Positions 25,854 to 35,157 of a stretch of DNA of 64,000 nucleotides are shown here, one piece after another. The DNA is taken from the NCBI RefSeq assembly GCF_014229245.1, contig NZ_JAARZJ010000010.1, forward strand, positions 62,001 through 126,000. Reading direction: 5' to 3'. Under the pieces are notes generated by a model, which was not told the origin of the DNA, ran no database searches, and saw only the letters and a program-made list of their open reading frames with translations. The translations under genes and the position numbers were made by a program. The stretch is from Listeria farberi. GTDB lineage: Bacteria > Bacillota > Bacilli > Lactobacillales > Listeriaceae. Numbering within the stretch: the stretch's first letter is position 1; each line of letters opens with the position of its first letter.

Positions 25854-26633
25854 ATGAAACTGACTAATTATCAAGAAATTAATCAAGATTTCAACATAAT
25901 TGATTCAAAAGCGCTTTTTATATCAGATGGGGAAAAGGTGCTTTTTGCAGAAAATGAAAACCAGCTTTTTACAGCTGCAAGTGTCATCAAATTACCGATT
26001 TATTTATATTTTTTCGAAAAAATTGCCAAAAAAGAGTTAGACTTACAAACTGATTTCCAAATTCCAAGCGAAAAAGTAGTAGCTGGAGCGGGAATCATCC
26101 AAATTCTTCCGCAAAAAAGAATTTGGACACTGGAAGAATTATTGCATTTAATGATAGCTGTTTCGGACAATACAGCTACCAACCAATTAATCGAGCTAGC
26201 AACTATCGCCAAACTACAATCGTGGTTACGCGAAAACAACTGGGAAGATGGAATTCAGCTAGAACGGCAAATGATGGATTTCACGACCGTAAAGCAAAAT
26301 AAAATCAGCGCTAAGGCAGCCGTGACCATTTTACAAAAAATAATGAAGTTTAGTGAAGCTTATCCAGACTTAAAAGAAACTATCCGGCGTCCGCTACTAA
26401 ATCAACAATTTCGTTCCAACCTAGCGGGCACGTTAGAAGAAGCTGGAATTTCAGGGCTTCAAATGTTAAATAAAACGGGGGAACTAAAAAATATCCAGCA
26501 TGATGTTGCCGTTTTTGAGTATAAAGGAAAGACCAGATTTGCAGCCGCACTAACGAATAACACAGGGTTAGAAGCGAATGCGACAGCTTGGATGCAGACA
26601 GTCGGTCAACAATTGTTTTCTGAGATGACATAA
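25854..26633 (+). CDS. Cytoplasmic class-A beta-lactamase-fold serine hydrolase
   Basis: A 259-residue protein with the serine acyl-transferase triads: S43-V-I-K46 (SxxK), S104-D-N (SDN) and K207-T-G. There is no signal peptide, so it should stay in the cytoplasm, unlike beta-lactamases. In the omega-loop the family LDRWEPELN reads LERQMMDFT, so the deacylating Glu166 equivalent appears to be Met140. It is then unlikely to be an efficient beta-lactamase. Within the peptide-salvage operon an acyl-peptidase role on murein peptides, such as DD- or LD-bond cleavage, is plausible but inferred. GGGGG lies just 3 bases before ATG 25854. Confidence 0.8.
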   Translation: MKLTNYQEINQDFNIIDSKALFISDGEKVLFAENENQLFTAASVIKLPIYLYFFEKIAKKELDLQTDFQIPSEKVVAGAGIIQILPQKRIWTLEELLHLMIAVSDNTATNQLIELATIAKLQSWLRENNWEDGIQLERQMMDFTTVKQNKISAKAAVTILQKIMKFSEAYPDLKETIRRPLLNQQFRSNLAGTLEEAGISGLQMLNKTGELKNIQHDVAVFEYKGKTRFAAALTNNTGLEANATAWMQTVGQQLFSEMT

Positions 26634-26654
26634 ACCAAAATAGGGGGAACTAAA

Positions 26655-28304
26655 ATGAAAAAAAGATTAGCATTAGTTTGTATTATGATTCTATCTATCT
26701 CAACCTTTTTAATGGCATGCGGAGGAAATAAAGACGAAGTAAGCAAATCAGAAGGTAAAAAGATACTAAAAATCATGGAAAACGCTGAAGTTTCTTCTAT
26801 GGACTCGACTTTATCGCAGGACGTTCCAAGTTTCACTGAACAAGGTCAAGTCTTTGAAGGTCTTTATACATTAAATGGCAAAGATCAAGCAGTTCCGGCA
26901 ATTGCAAAAGATATGCCGAAGTTAAGTGAGGACCAAAAAACATATACAATCAAACTGCGCGACGATGCCAAATGGTCAAATGGCACGAAAGTAACCGCGA
27001 ATGACTTCATTTTTGCTTGGAAAAAACTAGCAAACCCGGACACAGCAGCTCAGTATTCTTTCTTACTTGATGGCACCGTTAAAAATGGAACAGATGTTAT
27101 AAATGGTAAGAAAAGCGTAGATGAACTAGGTTTTAAAGCCCTTGATGACTACACCATTGAAATTCAATTAGAACAACCAGTGCCATATTTCACCTCACTC
27201 TTAGCATTCAATTCCTTTTATCCTCAAAATGAAGATTACGTAAAAGAGCAAGGCGATAAATACGCACAAAGCAGTGAAAACATGATTTACAACGGTCCTT
27301 TTACAATGAAAGGCTGGACGAATACAGAAAAAGCTTGGACTCTAGAAAAAAATCCTGAGTACTGGGATAAAAAGAATGTAAAATCCGACAAAATCGAAGT
27401 AAGCGTAGTAAAAGCTCCGAACACCGCAGTAAATCTATATGATACAGGGAAGCTTGATGTAGCAACGCTTTCTGGTGACTATGCTTCCCAAAAAAGCAAT
27501 GACAAAGACTATCACTCTGAGCTAGACGCATACGTAACACACCTAAAACTAAATCAAGAACTGGATGGTAAGAAAACGCCACTAGCTAACGAAAACTTAA
27601 GAAAAGCACTTTCCCTTGCAGTAGATAAAGAATCACTTACGAAGAAAATCTTGGCTGATGGCTCAAAAGCAATTTATGGCTATGTTCCAGAAAAATTTGT
27701 CACTAATCCAGAAACTGGCGAAGATTTCCGGAAAGAAAGTGGAGACTACATGAAGCAAGATAAAGCTGAGGCGAAAAGCTATTTTGATAAAGCAAAACAA
27801 GAACTCGGTGGCGGTGAAGTTACCGTGGAACTCTTAAACTCTGATTTAGAATCAAGCAAAAAAGTCGGCGAATACTTACAAAGTCAACTAGAATCCACAT
27901 TGCCAGGCTTAAAAGTAAACTTAAAAACAGTCCCTAAAAAGAACTTATTGCAATTAACACGTGAGCAAAAATACGAAATCGTTTTATCAAACTGGGGTCC
28001 CGATTTCCAAGACCCACTTACATTCCTAGGAAACTACACAACGGGAAACACATATAATGCGAGCGGATATTCAAGCGTCGACTACGATAAAATGATTAAC
28101 GCAACTTCAACAACACTCACAACTAAACCAGAAGAACGCTGGGAAACCTTTATTGATGCTGAAAAATTACTAATAGAAACCGATGCAGCAATGATTCCGC
28201 TCTATCAAACCGCCGTATGTAACTTGAAAAAAGATACTGTAAAAGGAATCGTTCACCATAATTTTGGAACAAGCTTTTCCTATAAAGGTGCTTACGTAGA
28301 ATAA
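26655..28304 (+). CDS. Oligopeptide / murein-peptide binding lipoprotein (OppA/MppA-like)
   Basis: A 549-residue family-5 solute-binding lipoprotein; lipobox LMAC followed by GGN. It is similar across its length to the protein at 15191-16846: GQVFEGLYTLNGKDQAVP, FIFAWKKLANPDTAAQYS and NWGPDFQDPLTF. Lying between murein-peptidase genes, it most likely captures muropeptides released during wall turnover for import by the general Opp permease. No permease or ATPase is encoded nearby. GGGGGAAC precedes ATG 26655. Confidence 0.88.
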   Translation: MKKRLALVCIMILSISTFLMACGGNKDEVSKSEGKKILKIMENAEVSSMDSTLSQDVPSFTEQGQVFEGLYTLNGKDQAVPAIAKDMPKLSEDQKTYTIKLRDDAKWSNGTKVTANDFIFAWKKLANPDTAAQYSFLLDGTVKNGTDVINGKKSVDELGFKALDDYTIEIQLEQPVPYFTSLLAFNSFYPQNEDYVKEQGDKYAQSSENMIYNGPFTMKGWTNTEKAWTLEKNPEYWDKKNVKSDKIEVSVVKAPNTAVNLYDTGKLDVATLSGDYASQKSNDKDYHSELDAYVTHLKLNQELDGKKTPLANENLRKALSLAVDKESLTKKILADGSKAIYGYVPEKFVTNPETGEDFRKESGDYMKQDKAEAKSYFDKAKQELGGGEVTVELLNSDLESSKKVGEYLQSQLESTLPGLKVNLKTVPKKNLLQLTREQKYEIVLSNWGPDFQDPLTFLGNYTTGNTYNASGYSSVDYDKMINATSTTLTTKPEERWETFIDAEKLLIETDAAMIPLYQTAVCNLKKDTVKGIVHHNFGTSFSYKGAYVE

Positions 28305-28318
28305 AAGGAGAGAGCAAA

Positions 28319-29137
28319 ATGAAACTTTGGATTTCCGTAGATATGGAAGGGATAAATGGCCTTCCTGATGATACTTTTGTTGATTCTAGTATGCGAAATT
28401 ATACTAGAGGACAAAAAATAATGACAGAAGAAACAAATTGGGTAGTAGAAGAAGCATTAAAAGCTGGATATGATGATATTATTGTGAATGATAGTCATTC
28501 AAAAATGAATAATATATTGATAGAAAATTTACACGAAGAAGCAAGACTCATTACTGGTGACGTAAAACCTTTTTCGATGGTGCAAGGGTTAGATTCAAGC
28601 GCGGATGCGGCTATTTTTATCGGTTATCATTCGCGCGCTGGCCAACCAGGCGTAATGAGCCACTCGATGACCTCAGGCGTTCGTAATTTTTATATTAATG
28701 ACATGGTAATTGGCGAATTTGGCTTAAATGCATATGTTGCGGGAGCTTACGGAGTCCCGGTTATTCTCGTTTCTGGCGATGATTATATTGCCCGAGAGGC
28801 GAAAGAGCTCATACCTGGAATTGAGACAGCTGTTGTAAAAGAAGCGGTATCTCGTTCGTCCGCAGTAGCTCTCTCTAAGTCAAAAGCAGAGAAAATCATC
28901 CGCGAAAAAGTGGCGCTTTCGTTAAAACATAAAGAAGCCGCTGTACTGGTACCACCAGAAAAAACAGTATTAAAAATAGAGTTCTGTAATTACGGTCAAG
29001 CGGAGTGGGCAGCGCTTGTGCCAAAAACTAAAATCATTGAAGAAACTACTGTTATATTCGAAGCAGAAAATATTTTAGAAGCGTACCAAGCAATGGTTGC
29101 AATGACGGAACTTGCTATGAAATGTGCTTTTTCATAA
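28319..29137 (+). CDS. dppA: D-aminopeptidase (DppA, peptidase M55)
   Basis: A 272-residue M55 zinc D-aminopeptidase. Metal ligands expected for DppA are visible: D8 and E10 in SVDMEG, His in NDSHSKM, His in GYHSRAG and Glu in GEFGLNA; a further His is in MSHSMTSG. It removes N-terminal D-residues (D-Ala, D-Glu containing peptides) and forms a barrel-like decamer in Bacillus. It is the last gene of the salvage operon, preceded by AAAGGAGAG. Together with the upstream enzymes it degrades D-amino-acid-containing wall peptides. Confidence 0.9.
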   Translation: MKLWISVDMEGINGLPDDTFVDSSMRNYTRGQKIMTEETNWVVEEALKAGYDDIIVNDSHSKMNNILIENLHEEARLITGDVKPFSMVQGLDSSADAAIFIGYHSRAGQPGVMSHSMTSGVRNFYINDMVIGEFGLNAYVAGAYGVPVILVSGDDYIAREAKELIPGIETAVVKEAVSRSSAVALSKSKAEKIIREKVALSLKHKEAAVLVPPEKTVLKIEFCNYGQAEWAALVPKTKIIEETTVIFEAENILEAYQAMVAMTELAMKCAFS

Positions 29138-29140
29138 ACT

Positions 29141-29180
29141 AAAGCCGAAACTTTCTCTCAGGGAGTTTCGGCTTTTTTGT
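29141..29180 (+). terminator. Terminator of the peptide-salvage operon
   Basis: AAAGCCGAAACT / AGTTTCGGCTTTTTT hairpin with T-tract. Confidence 0.88.
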
Positions 29181-29347
29181 TCAATTAAAGACAGCATTAC
29201 AAATTGTATTCTTACATTGTCACTAAATCTCCATATAGTTGTTAATTATAGTGCGATACTTCCGGGAAGTGAGGTAGATTGGAGTTACTCTATTGTCATA
29301 TGATATGTGATAATAACAAAACTTCAATTGTAAAGGATGAATTTGTA

Positions 29348-31114
29348 ATGAGTAAAAACGGAAATCTTTTAAAAAGTATTGGGCTAGCATTCCTAAGTGT
29401 TTTAATTATAGCTAGCACGATTTTCCAGACGACCATTGTAAAAGCAGCAACGAGTTACGGCTCTGAATTTTTAAATACAGTAGAGCTTTTAGATAAAGAC
29501 GGTATGCCTCAAACGGATTTTGGCTATTACGATAATATGAATGTACGCTATACTTGGTCAATTCCTAACTCAACGAATGTAAAAGCAGGCGACTCAATGG
29601 ATTTCGCATTACCAAGCCAACTGTCATTAGCGACAGATCTTGCTTTTGATGTAAAAGACAGCAAAGGCCAAACGGTCGGAACCGCAACTGTAAAACGAGC
29701 AACAAATCAAGTGACTGTTGTATTTAGTGATTATGTCGAAAAACATTCAGATATTAAAGGTGAACTTGATTTTTGGACTACATTTAATCAAAAAGTAATT
29801 ACTGGGAACGAAAAAATTAATTTAGAATTTCCTCTTGAGAACGGTACGATTAATGTAGATGTTAATGTTGGCGAAAAAACACCAGTTAGTCCAACTGAAA
29901 CTATTTTCAAATATGGGTGGGTTGATGCTAATAATCCAAGTTTAATTCATTGGGTTGTCCGCGTAAACTATGCTCAAAGTAATATTCCAAATGCCGTTTT
30001 TACTGATATTATTGGTGCAAAGCAGACATTGAATTTTGACTCTATCAAAGCATTTCACGGAACATATTCATCAGACCGCATATTCACAGCAGGCGAGCAA
30101 ATTTCAAATACCAATTTTTCTAAGACAAGTGATGGTTTTAGCGTAACACTAGGAAATTTAACGGATTCGGTACAAATTTCATATACAACAACTGCTACAG
30201 ATGGCGGGAACTCTACTCAATATGATAATACTGCCAAGTTAGCAGGAACGGACTTTGTAACTAAACAAACGTCTACTTGGACTCCAGCATCCGGTGGTGG
30301 AGGTGGAGCAGACGGCACAACAGGTTCGGTTACGCTAACAAAACAAGATGCCAAAACGAAAGTAACTCTTGAAGGGGCAGAATTTAAATTAGTCGATGCA
30401 AATGGTACTATTTTACAAGAAAATATCACAACAGATGCAAGCGGCCAATTAAACGTTTCTAATCTAAAATTCGCTACTTACCAATTAATCGAAACAAAAG
30501 CCCCGACAGGCTATAAACTGGATAGTACACCAGTAGAATTCACAATCGGAGAAAATAATAAAGATATTACAGTAACAAAAGAAAATACATTGGAAGTAGG
30601 AGCGGTAGAGCTCACTAAAGTAGATGCCGCGACAAAAGCAACACTGGCAGGAGCAACATTCGAGTTACAAGATAAAGACGGGAAGACTTTGCAAACAGGC
30701 TTAACAACTGATGAGAATGGTGTGTTAAAAGTGACGGATTTAATACCAGGAACATACCAGTTAGTGGAAACGAAGGCGCCAATTGGTTACGAGCTAGATG
30801 CTAAGCCCGTTGTATTTGAAATTATCTCTGGAGAAACTGATGAGATCGTTAAAGTAATCAAAGAAAACAAGGCAGAAACTACACCCCCTCCAACACCACT
30901 AGTGCCAAATGAACCAGACGTTCCAGTTGTTCCTGAAAAACCAGAAAAACCAACATTATCAGAAAAACCAACACTACCAGAAAAAAGCCAAAATTCATCT
31001 GAAATATCTACAGCTGAAAAATTACCACAAACAGGTGATACACAAAATTCAGTGGGATTAGGAATTATTCTAATTGCCTTGTCAGCAAGTTATTATCTTA
31101 TAAAACGAAGATAA
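29348..31114 (+). CDS. LPXTG adhesin with collagen-binding-like and two SpaA/Cna-B domains
   Basis: About 588 residues from ATG 29348 (AAAGGAT upstream); the frame open from TTG 29279 adds no signal-peptide logic. The signal peptide ends at VKAAT. Residues about 35-300 form MSCRAMM-type Ig-like adhesion domains (NTVELLDKDG, YTWSIPNS), followed by a Gly-rich hinge. Two prealbumin-like SpaA repeats follow, each ending in ETKAP(T/I)GY, with Lys and Glu residues able to form isopeptide bonds. A Pro-rich wall-spanning region, LPQTGD, hydrophobic segment and KRR tail finish it. It is anchored by sortase A. It is paralogous to the next gene; the pair corresponds to Lmo0159/Lmo0160. Confidence 0.88.
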   Translation: MSKNGNLLKSIGLAFLSVLIIASTIFQTTIVKAATSYGSEFLNTVELLDKDGMPQTDFGYYDNMNVRYTWSIPNSTNVKAGDSMDFALPSQLSLATDLAFDVKDSKGQTVGTATVKRATNQVTVVFSDYVEKHSDIKGELDFWTTFNQKVITGNEKINLEFPLENGTINVDVNVGEKTPVSPTETIFKYGWVDANNPSLIHWVVRVNYAQSNIPNAVFTDIIGAKQTLNFDSIKAFHGTYSSDRIFTAGEQISNTNFSKTSDGFSVTLGNLTDSVQISYTTTATDGGNSTQYDNTAKLAGTDFVTKQTSTWTPASGGGGGADGTTGSVTLTKQDAKTKVTLEGAEFKLVDANGTILQENITTDASGQLNVSNLKFATYQLIETKAPTGYKLDSTPVEFTIGENNKDITVTKENTLEVGAVELTKVDAATKATLAGATFELQDKDGKTLQTGLTTDENGVLKVTDLIPGTYQLVETKAPIGYELDAKPVVFEIISGETDEIVKVIKENKAETTPPPTPLVPNEPDVPVVPEKPEKPTLSEKPTLPEKSQNSSEISTAEKLPQTGDTQNSVGLGIILIALSASYYLIKRR

Positions 31115-31115
31115 A

Positions 31116-31153
31116 AAAAGGAGCCTAGATATTTTTATCTAGGCTCCTTTTTG
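31116..31153 (+). terminator. Terminator between the two adhesin genes
   Basis: AAAAGGAGCCTAGAT / ATCTAGGCTCCTTTTT hairpin. Confidence 0.88.
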
Positions 31154-31302
31154 AATTAATAATGATTATAAACATTCACAAAATGTTCGCAATTTAAAAA
31201 GGATTTTTCGGGAAAAATGTCAATTACGCTAAATTATACGGTATACTCACAATAAATTAGTAAGAACATTATATTAGGATTAATTTGAAAAGGATGGTTT
31301 TT

Positions 31303-33063
31303 ATGAAAGAGCGTGTCATTTTAAAACGTAATCTAAGGAAAATAGCTTTAGCATTTCTGAGCGTTATCTTATTTGCTAATGTTTTATTTCAAACTAACTT
31401 TGTTAAAGCAGCAACTGATTATGGTTCTAATTTTTTGCAATCAGTTGAATTATTAGATGCAGATGGTAATCCGCAAACTGATTTTGGTTATTATGATAGT
31501 GTTCAAGTTCATTATACTTGGGCAATCCCTAATTCAAATAATGTGAAGGAGGGCGATACAATGCAATTTGTATTACCTCCAGAGCTAAAAATCGTAACAG
31601 ATTTAGAATTTTCGTTGAAAGATCATAACGACAATGTAGTAGGCAATGTAGTCGCAACTAAAAGCACGGGCAAGGTAGTAATTACTTTTACAGACTTTGT
31701 GGAAAAAAATTCTGATGTCAGCGGTTACCTTGATTTTTGGAGTAACTGGGATAAATCATTAGTAGAAGGAAACGAAACAGTCCCATTAGAATTTCCTCTA
31801 AATGGTACTATAGAAACTATTAACGTGGAAGTCGGTGGGCAAAATCAAATTGACCCAACAGAAACCTTATACAAATATGGCTGGGCAAATGCCAAAAACC
31901 CAGAGCTTATTCAGTGGGTAGTTCGCGTTAACTATGCCAAAGAAAACATTCAAAATGCTGTTTATGAAGATTTTGTGGGACCTAAACAAGTAATTGATTT
32001 TAATTCTATCAAAGCAGTACACGGCGAGTTTGATTCTGATGATAATTTCACTCCAGGAGCTACAGTCCCGTCCTCTGACATTATTCAAACAACAGATGGT
32101 TTTAAAGTAAACCTAGGGAACTTAACAGATTCTGTAAAAATTTCTTACTATACTACCTCCACTGACAATGGAGCATCTCCTAGTTATACAAATAAAGGCC
32201 AACTAACTGGCGATAACTATGTTACCCAAGAAATCGAAGTGGCGACCCCGACATCTGGCGGTAGCGGCGGCGGAGAAGGAACAACTGGCTCTGTTGAATT
32301 AACTAAAACGGATGATACTGCGGAGAGAACCCCTCTAGCAGGCGCCGAATTTAAATTAGTCAACTCAGCAGGAACAGTACTGCAAGAAAATATTGCAACT
32401 GGTACCGATGGGAAACTAGCTATCACAAGCTTGAAGTATGACACATATCAATTAATCGAAACAAAAGCGCCAGCGGGATACGTATTAGACGCGTCACCAG
32501 TAGAATTTACAATTGATGCTACCCACCAAGCTATATTTGTTTCAAAAGAAAATAAGGCAGTTAAAGGCTCTGTTTCACTCGTAAAAGAAGATAGTGAAAC
32601 AAAAGCAACTTTAGCAGGGGCGGAATTTGAATTACAAGATAAAGCTGGTAATACTTTACGCTCGAATTTAATCACGGACGGGACTGGTAAGTTAAACATC
32701 ACAGACCTTGCGCTTGGAGATTATCAACTTGTGGAGACAAAAGCACCGGTTGGCTATATTCTTGATGCAACACCGGTTAGCTTTACTATTAGTGAAGTAC
32801 AACTTAATTTAACTGTTACAAAAGAAAATACGAAAGAACCTGAAATACCTGTAGTTCCAGAGAAACCTATAATTCCGAATAAACCCACTGTGCCAATACC
32901 CCCTCAGGCATCAGAAAAATCGGTAGTGCCAGATAAAATAGTAAGTTCAGATGAGCAATCAACAACATTACCAAAAACAGGAGACACCTCATTTGTTAGC
33001 GGCTGGGGCTTACTCCTAGTAGCGATTTCTACAGCTGGATTAATTGCGTTTAGAAGGAAATAA
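31303..33063 (+). CDS. LPXTG adhesin, tandem paralog of the preceding gene
   Basis: About 586 residues from ATG 31303, which AAAAGGATGG precedes; upstream TTG/ATG codons overlap that site. It has the same architecture as its neighbour: signal peptide ending VKAAT, adhesion domains with QSVELLDADG and YTWAIPNS, Gly-Ser hinge, two SpaA-type repeats with ETKAPAGY and ETKAPVGY, a Pro-rich spacer, LPKTGD and a short basic tail. Divergence over the whole length indicates an old duplication. Each gene has its own terminator, so they are separately transcribed. Confidence 0.88.
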   Translation: MKERVILKRNLRKIALAFLSVILFANVLFQTNFVKAATDYGSNFLQSVELLDADGNPQTDFGYYDSVQVHYTWAIPNSNNVKEGDTMQFVLPPELKIVTDLEFSLKDHNDNVVGNVVATKSTGKVVITFTDFVEKNSDVSGYLDFWSNWDKSLVEGNETVPLEFPLNGTIETINVEVGGQNQIDPTETLYKYGWANAKNPELIQWVVRVNYAKENIQNAVYEDFVGPKQVIDFNSIKAVHGEFDSDDNFTPGATVPSSDIIQTTDGFKVNLGNLTDSVKISYYTTSTDNGASPSYTNKGQLTGDNYVTQEIEVATPTSGGSGGGEGTTGSVELTKTDDTAERTPLAGAEFKLVNSAGTVLQENIATGTDGKLAITSLKYDTYQLIETKAPAGYVLDASPVEFTIDATHQAIFVSKENKAVKGSVSLVKEDSETKATLAGAEFELQDKAGNTLRSNLITDGTGKLNITDLALGDYQLVETKAPVGYILDATPVSFTISEVQLNLTVTKENTKEPEIPVVPEKPIIPNKPTVPIPPQASEKSVVPDKIVSSDEQSTTLPKTGDTSFVSGWGLLLVAISTAGLIAFRRK

Positions 33064-33065
33064 CA

Positions 33066-33112
33066 AAAAAGAAACCAAAAGCGACTACCTTAATGCTTTT
33101 GGTTTCTTTTTT
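33066..33112. terminator. Bidirectional terminator
   Basis: AAAAAAGAAACCAAAAGC / GCTTTTGGTTTCTTTTTT between convergent genes; it touches the stop of the RsbR paralog. Confidence 0.88.
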
Positions 33113-33956
33113 ATATTGTCCGAGTTTGATCTTGTAAAACAGCTTTTAATGAGTGATAAGCTGGAATAGATAAGTTTAATTCGACACGATTAATTTGTTG
33201 TGCCATTTTTGGTTGGATACCAGAGATGAACGCCTCGACACCTAAAAGCTTGAGAACAGTTACTAAATTATTTAGCATATCTCCAAGGGCATCATCAAAG
33301 TAAGTTATTCCTGACAAATCAATACAAAGTTGCTCGACGCCCAATTGAACGCATTTCTTAGAAGTGATTTCAGTTAATTTATTCGCCCTATCACGGTCAA
33401 TCCCTCCCATTAAAGGAAGTATCGCTAGTTTGTCAGTTATGGAAATAACTGGGGTACTAATTTCCTCAATCAAACGATGTTGTTGTTCTAGATGTTTCAC
33501 AATATCGTTATAATACATAGCAGAAAAAGCTTCATTAATTCGGTCAAACCCGTGATTAACCATCGCCAAGCTGGAAGAAAAATCACATTTAGAAACCTCA
33601 TCATTATGAATGCAAAAATCGTTAACTGCCGAAACGAATTCACGACGTAGTTTATCTAAGGTAGTAATTACTTCAGGCAAAGGAACTTCATTTTCCATAC
33701 GACGTGCGTACATGTTATCAAGCCATTTATCAAGTTTCAGAAAGAAAGCTTTTTTTCCAGTAAAATAAGAAATGATTAGATCTGCTGTCTGTTCGCTATC
33801 TGCGCGTAGTTCATCTTTGTAACGTGGTGAGTAAACAAAACTAGTATACGTATTTTCATTTTCATAAATTTTCGAAAGCCAGTTGTTAATTATTTCTTCT
33901 GTATGGGCTCTTAAATAAAGTTCCATACTTCCATTCGCTTCATTCATACCAGACAA
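33111..33956 (-). CDS. RsbR-family stressosome paralog (STAS domain)
   Basis: A 281-residue protein. The N-terminal half is an RsbR-type non-heme globin-like sensor domain; residues about 165-281 are a STAS domain (EISTPVISITDKLAILPLMG, CIDLSGITYFDDALGDML, ISGIQPKMAQQ). It belongs to the stressosome that controls RsbT and hence SigB. At the position equivalent to RsbR Thr205 / RsbS Ser59, just after the strand, it has Asp (FDD) instead of a phosphorylatable residue, judging from memory of RsbRA. It corresponds to Lmo0161, one of the L. monocytogenes RsbR paralogs. It is monocistronic. Confidence 0.85.
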   Translation of the reverse strand: MSGMNEANGSMELYLRAHTEEIINNWLSKIYENENTYTSFVYSPRYKDELRADSEQTADLIISYFTGKKAFFLKLDKWLDNMYARRMENEVPLPEVITTLDKLRREFVSAVNDFCIHNDEVSKCDFSSSLAMVNHGFDRINEAFSAMYYNDIVKHLEQQHRLIEEISTPVISITDKLAILPLMGGIDRDRANKLTEITSKKCVQLGVEQLCIDLSGITYFDDALGDMLNNLVTVLKLLGVEAFISGIQPKMAQQINRVELNLSIPAYHSLKAVLQDQTRTI

Positions 33957-34159
33957 CCCCTTTAAGTCTAAGTATAATACTTTTCTTTTATTCTATGCCC
34001 AAAAAGGTGTACTGTCCATTTATATTTTAGAAAAAATACTAATTTATTGAAAATGTAATATTATTTAATAAATCAGTCGTTATTTTTTGTTAAAATTCCG
34101 AAGCTATTTAAGCTTTGTCATGGTATAATATTACAATATGGATAGAAAGGAAGTTTTTT

Positions 34160-35152
34160 GTGGGATTACAGGATGAACTTACAATGATGCAACCAGTGGT
34201 CATGAAGATTTTTTCAAAAAGTGTCCGCGAAAATCGATTATCTCACGGCTATTTATTAGAAGGGTCAAGAGGTACAGGTAAGAAACGCACAGCACTTTGG
34301 TTAGCTCAGAGTCTTTTTTGTTTGGAGCGGACTGAAACCAACCTTGCTTGTGGCGAGTGTGCCAATTGCATAAGAATAGCGAGTCATAATCATCCGGATG
34401 TTCATTTGCTAGAGCCAGATGGAGCTAGTATTAAAATAGATCAGGTTCGCACGCTAAAGCAAGAATTAAGCAAACGCGGAATGGAATCAGATCAAAAAGT
34501 AGTTATCATTTACGATGCAGAAAAAATGACTGTTCAATCAGCCAATAGTCTGCTGAAATTTATAGAAGAACCAGAAGGCGGTTTGTTATTACTATTTTTA
34601 ACGACAAATCCCGGGCAAATTTTGCCAACAATTCAATCAAGACTGCAACCAGTCACATTTAAATCACTGACTTTTGATAGTCTACTCGCATCACTAACAG
34701 CGGCAGGCATTTCCGAACAAAAAGCGCGGATTTACGCTAGTATTACTGGTAGTGTGGAAGAAGCAAAGGCTTTTGAAGAGAGTGAGTGGTTTAGTGAGGC
34801 AAGAAACGTTGTCATCAAGTTATACGAAGGAATTCACCATCAAGGAACTAGCCCATTAATTATCATTCAAGAATCATGGATGCCACTTTTTAAAGAAAAA
34901 GATAAAATGGCGCTTGGACTTGAATTATTGTTACTGCTTTATCGCGATAGGCTACATCTTACGCTTGATGAGAACTATGAACCTATTTGCACTGCGCAAA
35001 AAGAAATGCTCGGACAAGATGCGCTACGCAAGTCACTGTCCGAAACCACAGGGGAAATCGAGAAGATTCTCGCTGCGAAATCAAAACTGGATTCCAATAT
35101 GAACACGCAACTTCTAATGGAGCAGTTAGTTCTGGAAATCCAAGGGAGGTAA
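34160..35152 (+). CDS. holB: DNA polymerase III delta' subunit
   Basis: About 330 residues, AAA+ clamp-loader subunit. The degenerate Walker A is EGSRGTGKKRT, the zinc module is C-x8-CGECANC, and the SRC-like motif appears as QSRLQ. GTG 34160 follows AAAGGAAG at 6 bases; longer frames to 34115 lack an RBS. It loads the beta clamp together with DnaX and HolA. It is the first gene of the conserved operon holB-ricT-yabA-trmN6-yazA-rsmI, as in Bacillus near yaaT. Confidence 0.92.
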   Translation: MGLQDELTMMQPVVMKIFSKSVRENRLSHGYLLEGSRGTGKKRTALWLAQSLFCLERTETNLACGECANCIRIASHNHPDVHLLEPDGASIKIDQVRTLKQELSKRGMESDQKVVIIYDAEKMTVQSANSLLKFIEEPEGGLLLLFLTTNPGQILPTIQSRLQPVTFKSLTFDSLLASLTAAGISEQKARIYASITGSVEEAKAFEESEWFSEARNVVIKLYEGIHHQGTSPLIIIQESWMPLFKEKDKMALGLELLLLLYRDRLHLTLDENYEPICTAQKEMLGQDALRKSLSETTGEIEKILAAKSKLDSNMNTQLLMEQLVLEIQGR

Positions 35153-35157
35153 TCGCT

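Noticed and set aside
29279-29347. Extended start of the first LPXTG adhesin at TTG 29279
   Set aside because: It would place 23 polar residues before a normal signal peptide; ATG 29348 has an RBS and gives a standard signal peptide.
34987-35157. Long N-terminal extension of ricT
   Set aside because: It runs inside holB in another frame; ATG 35158 with GGGAGG matches the family start.
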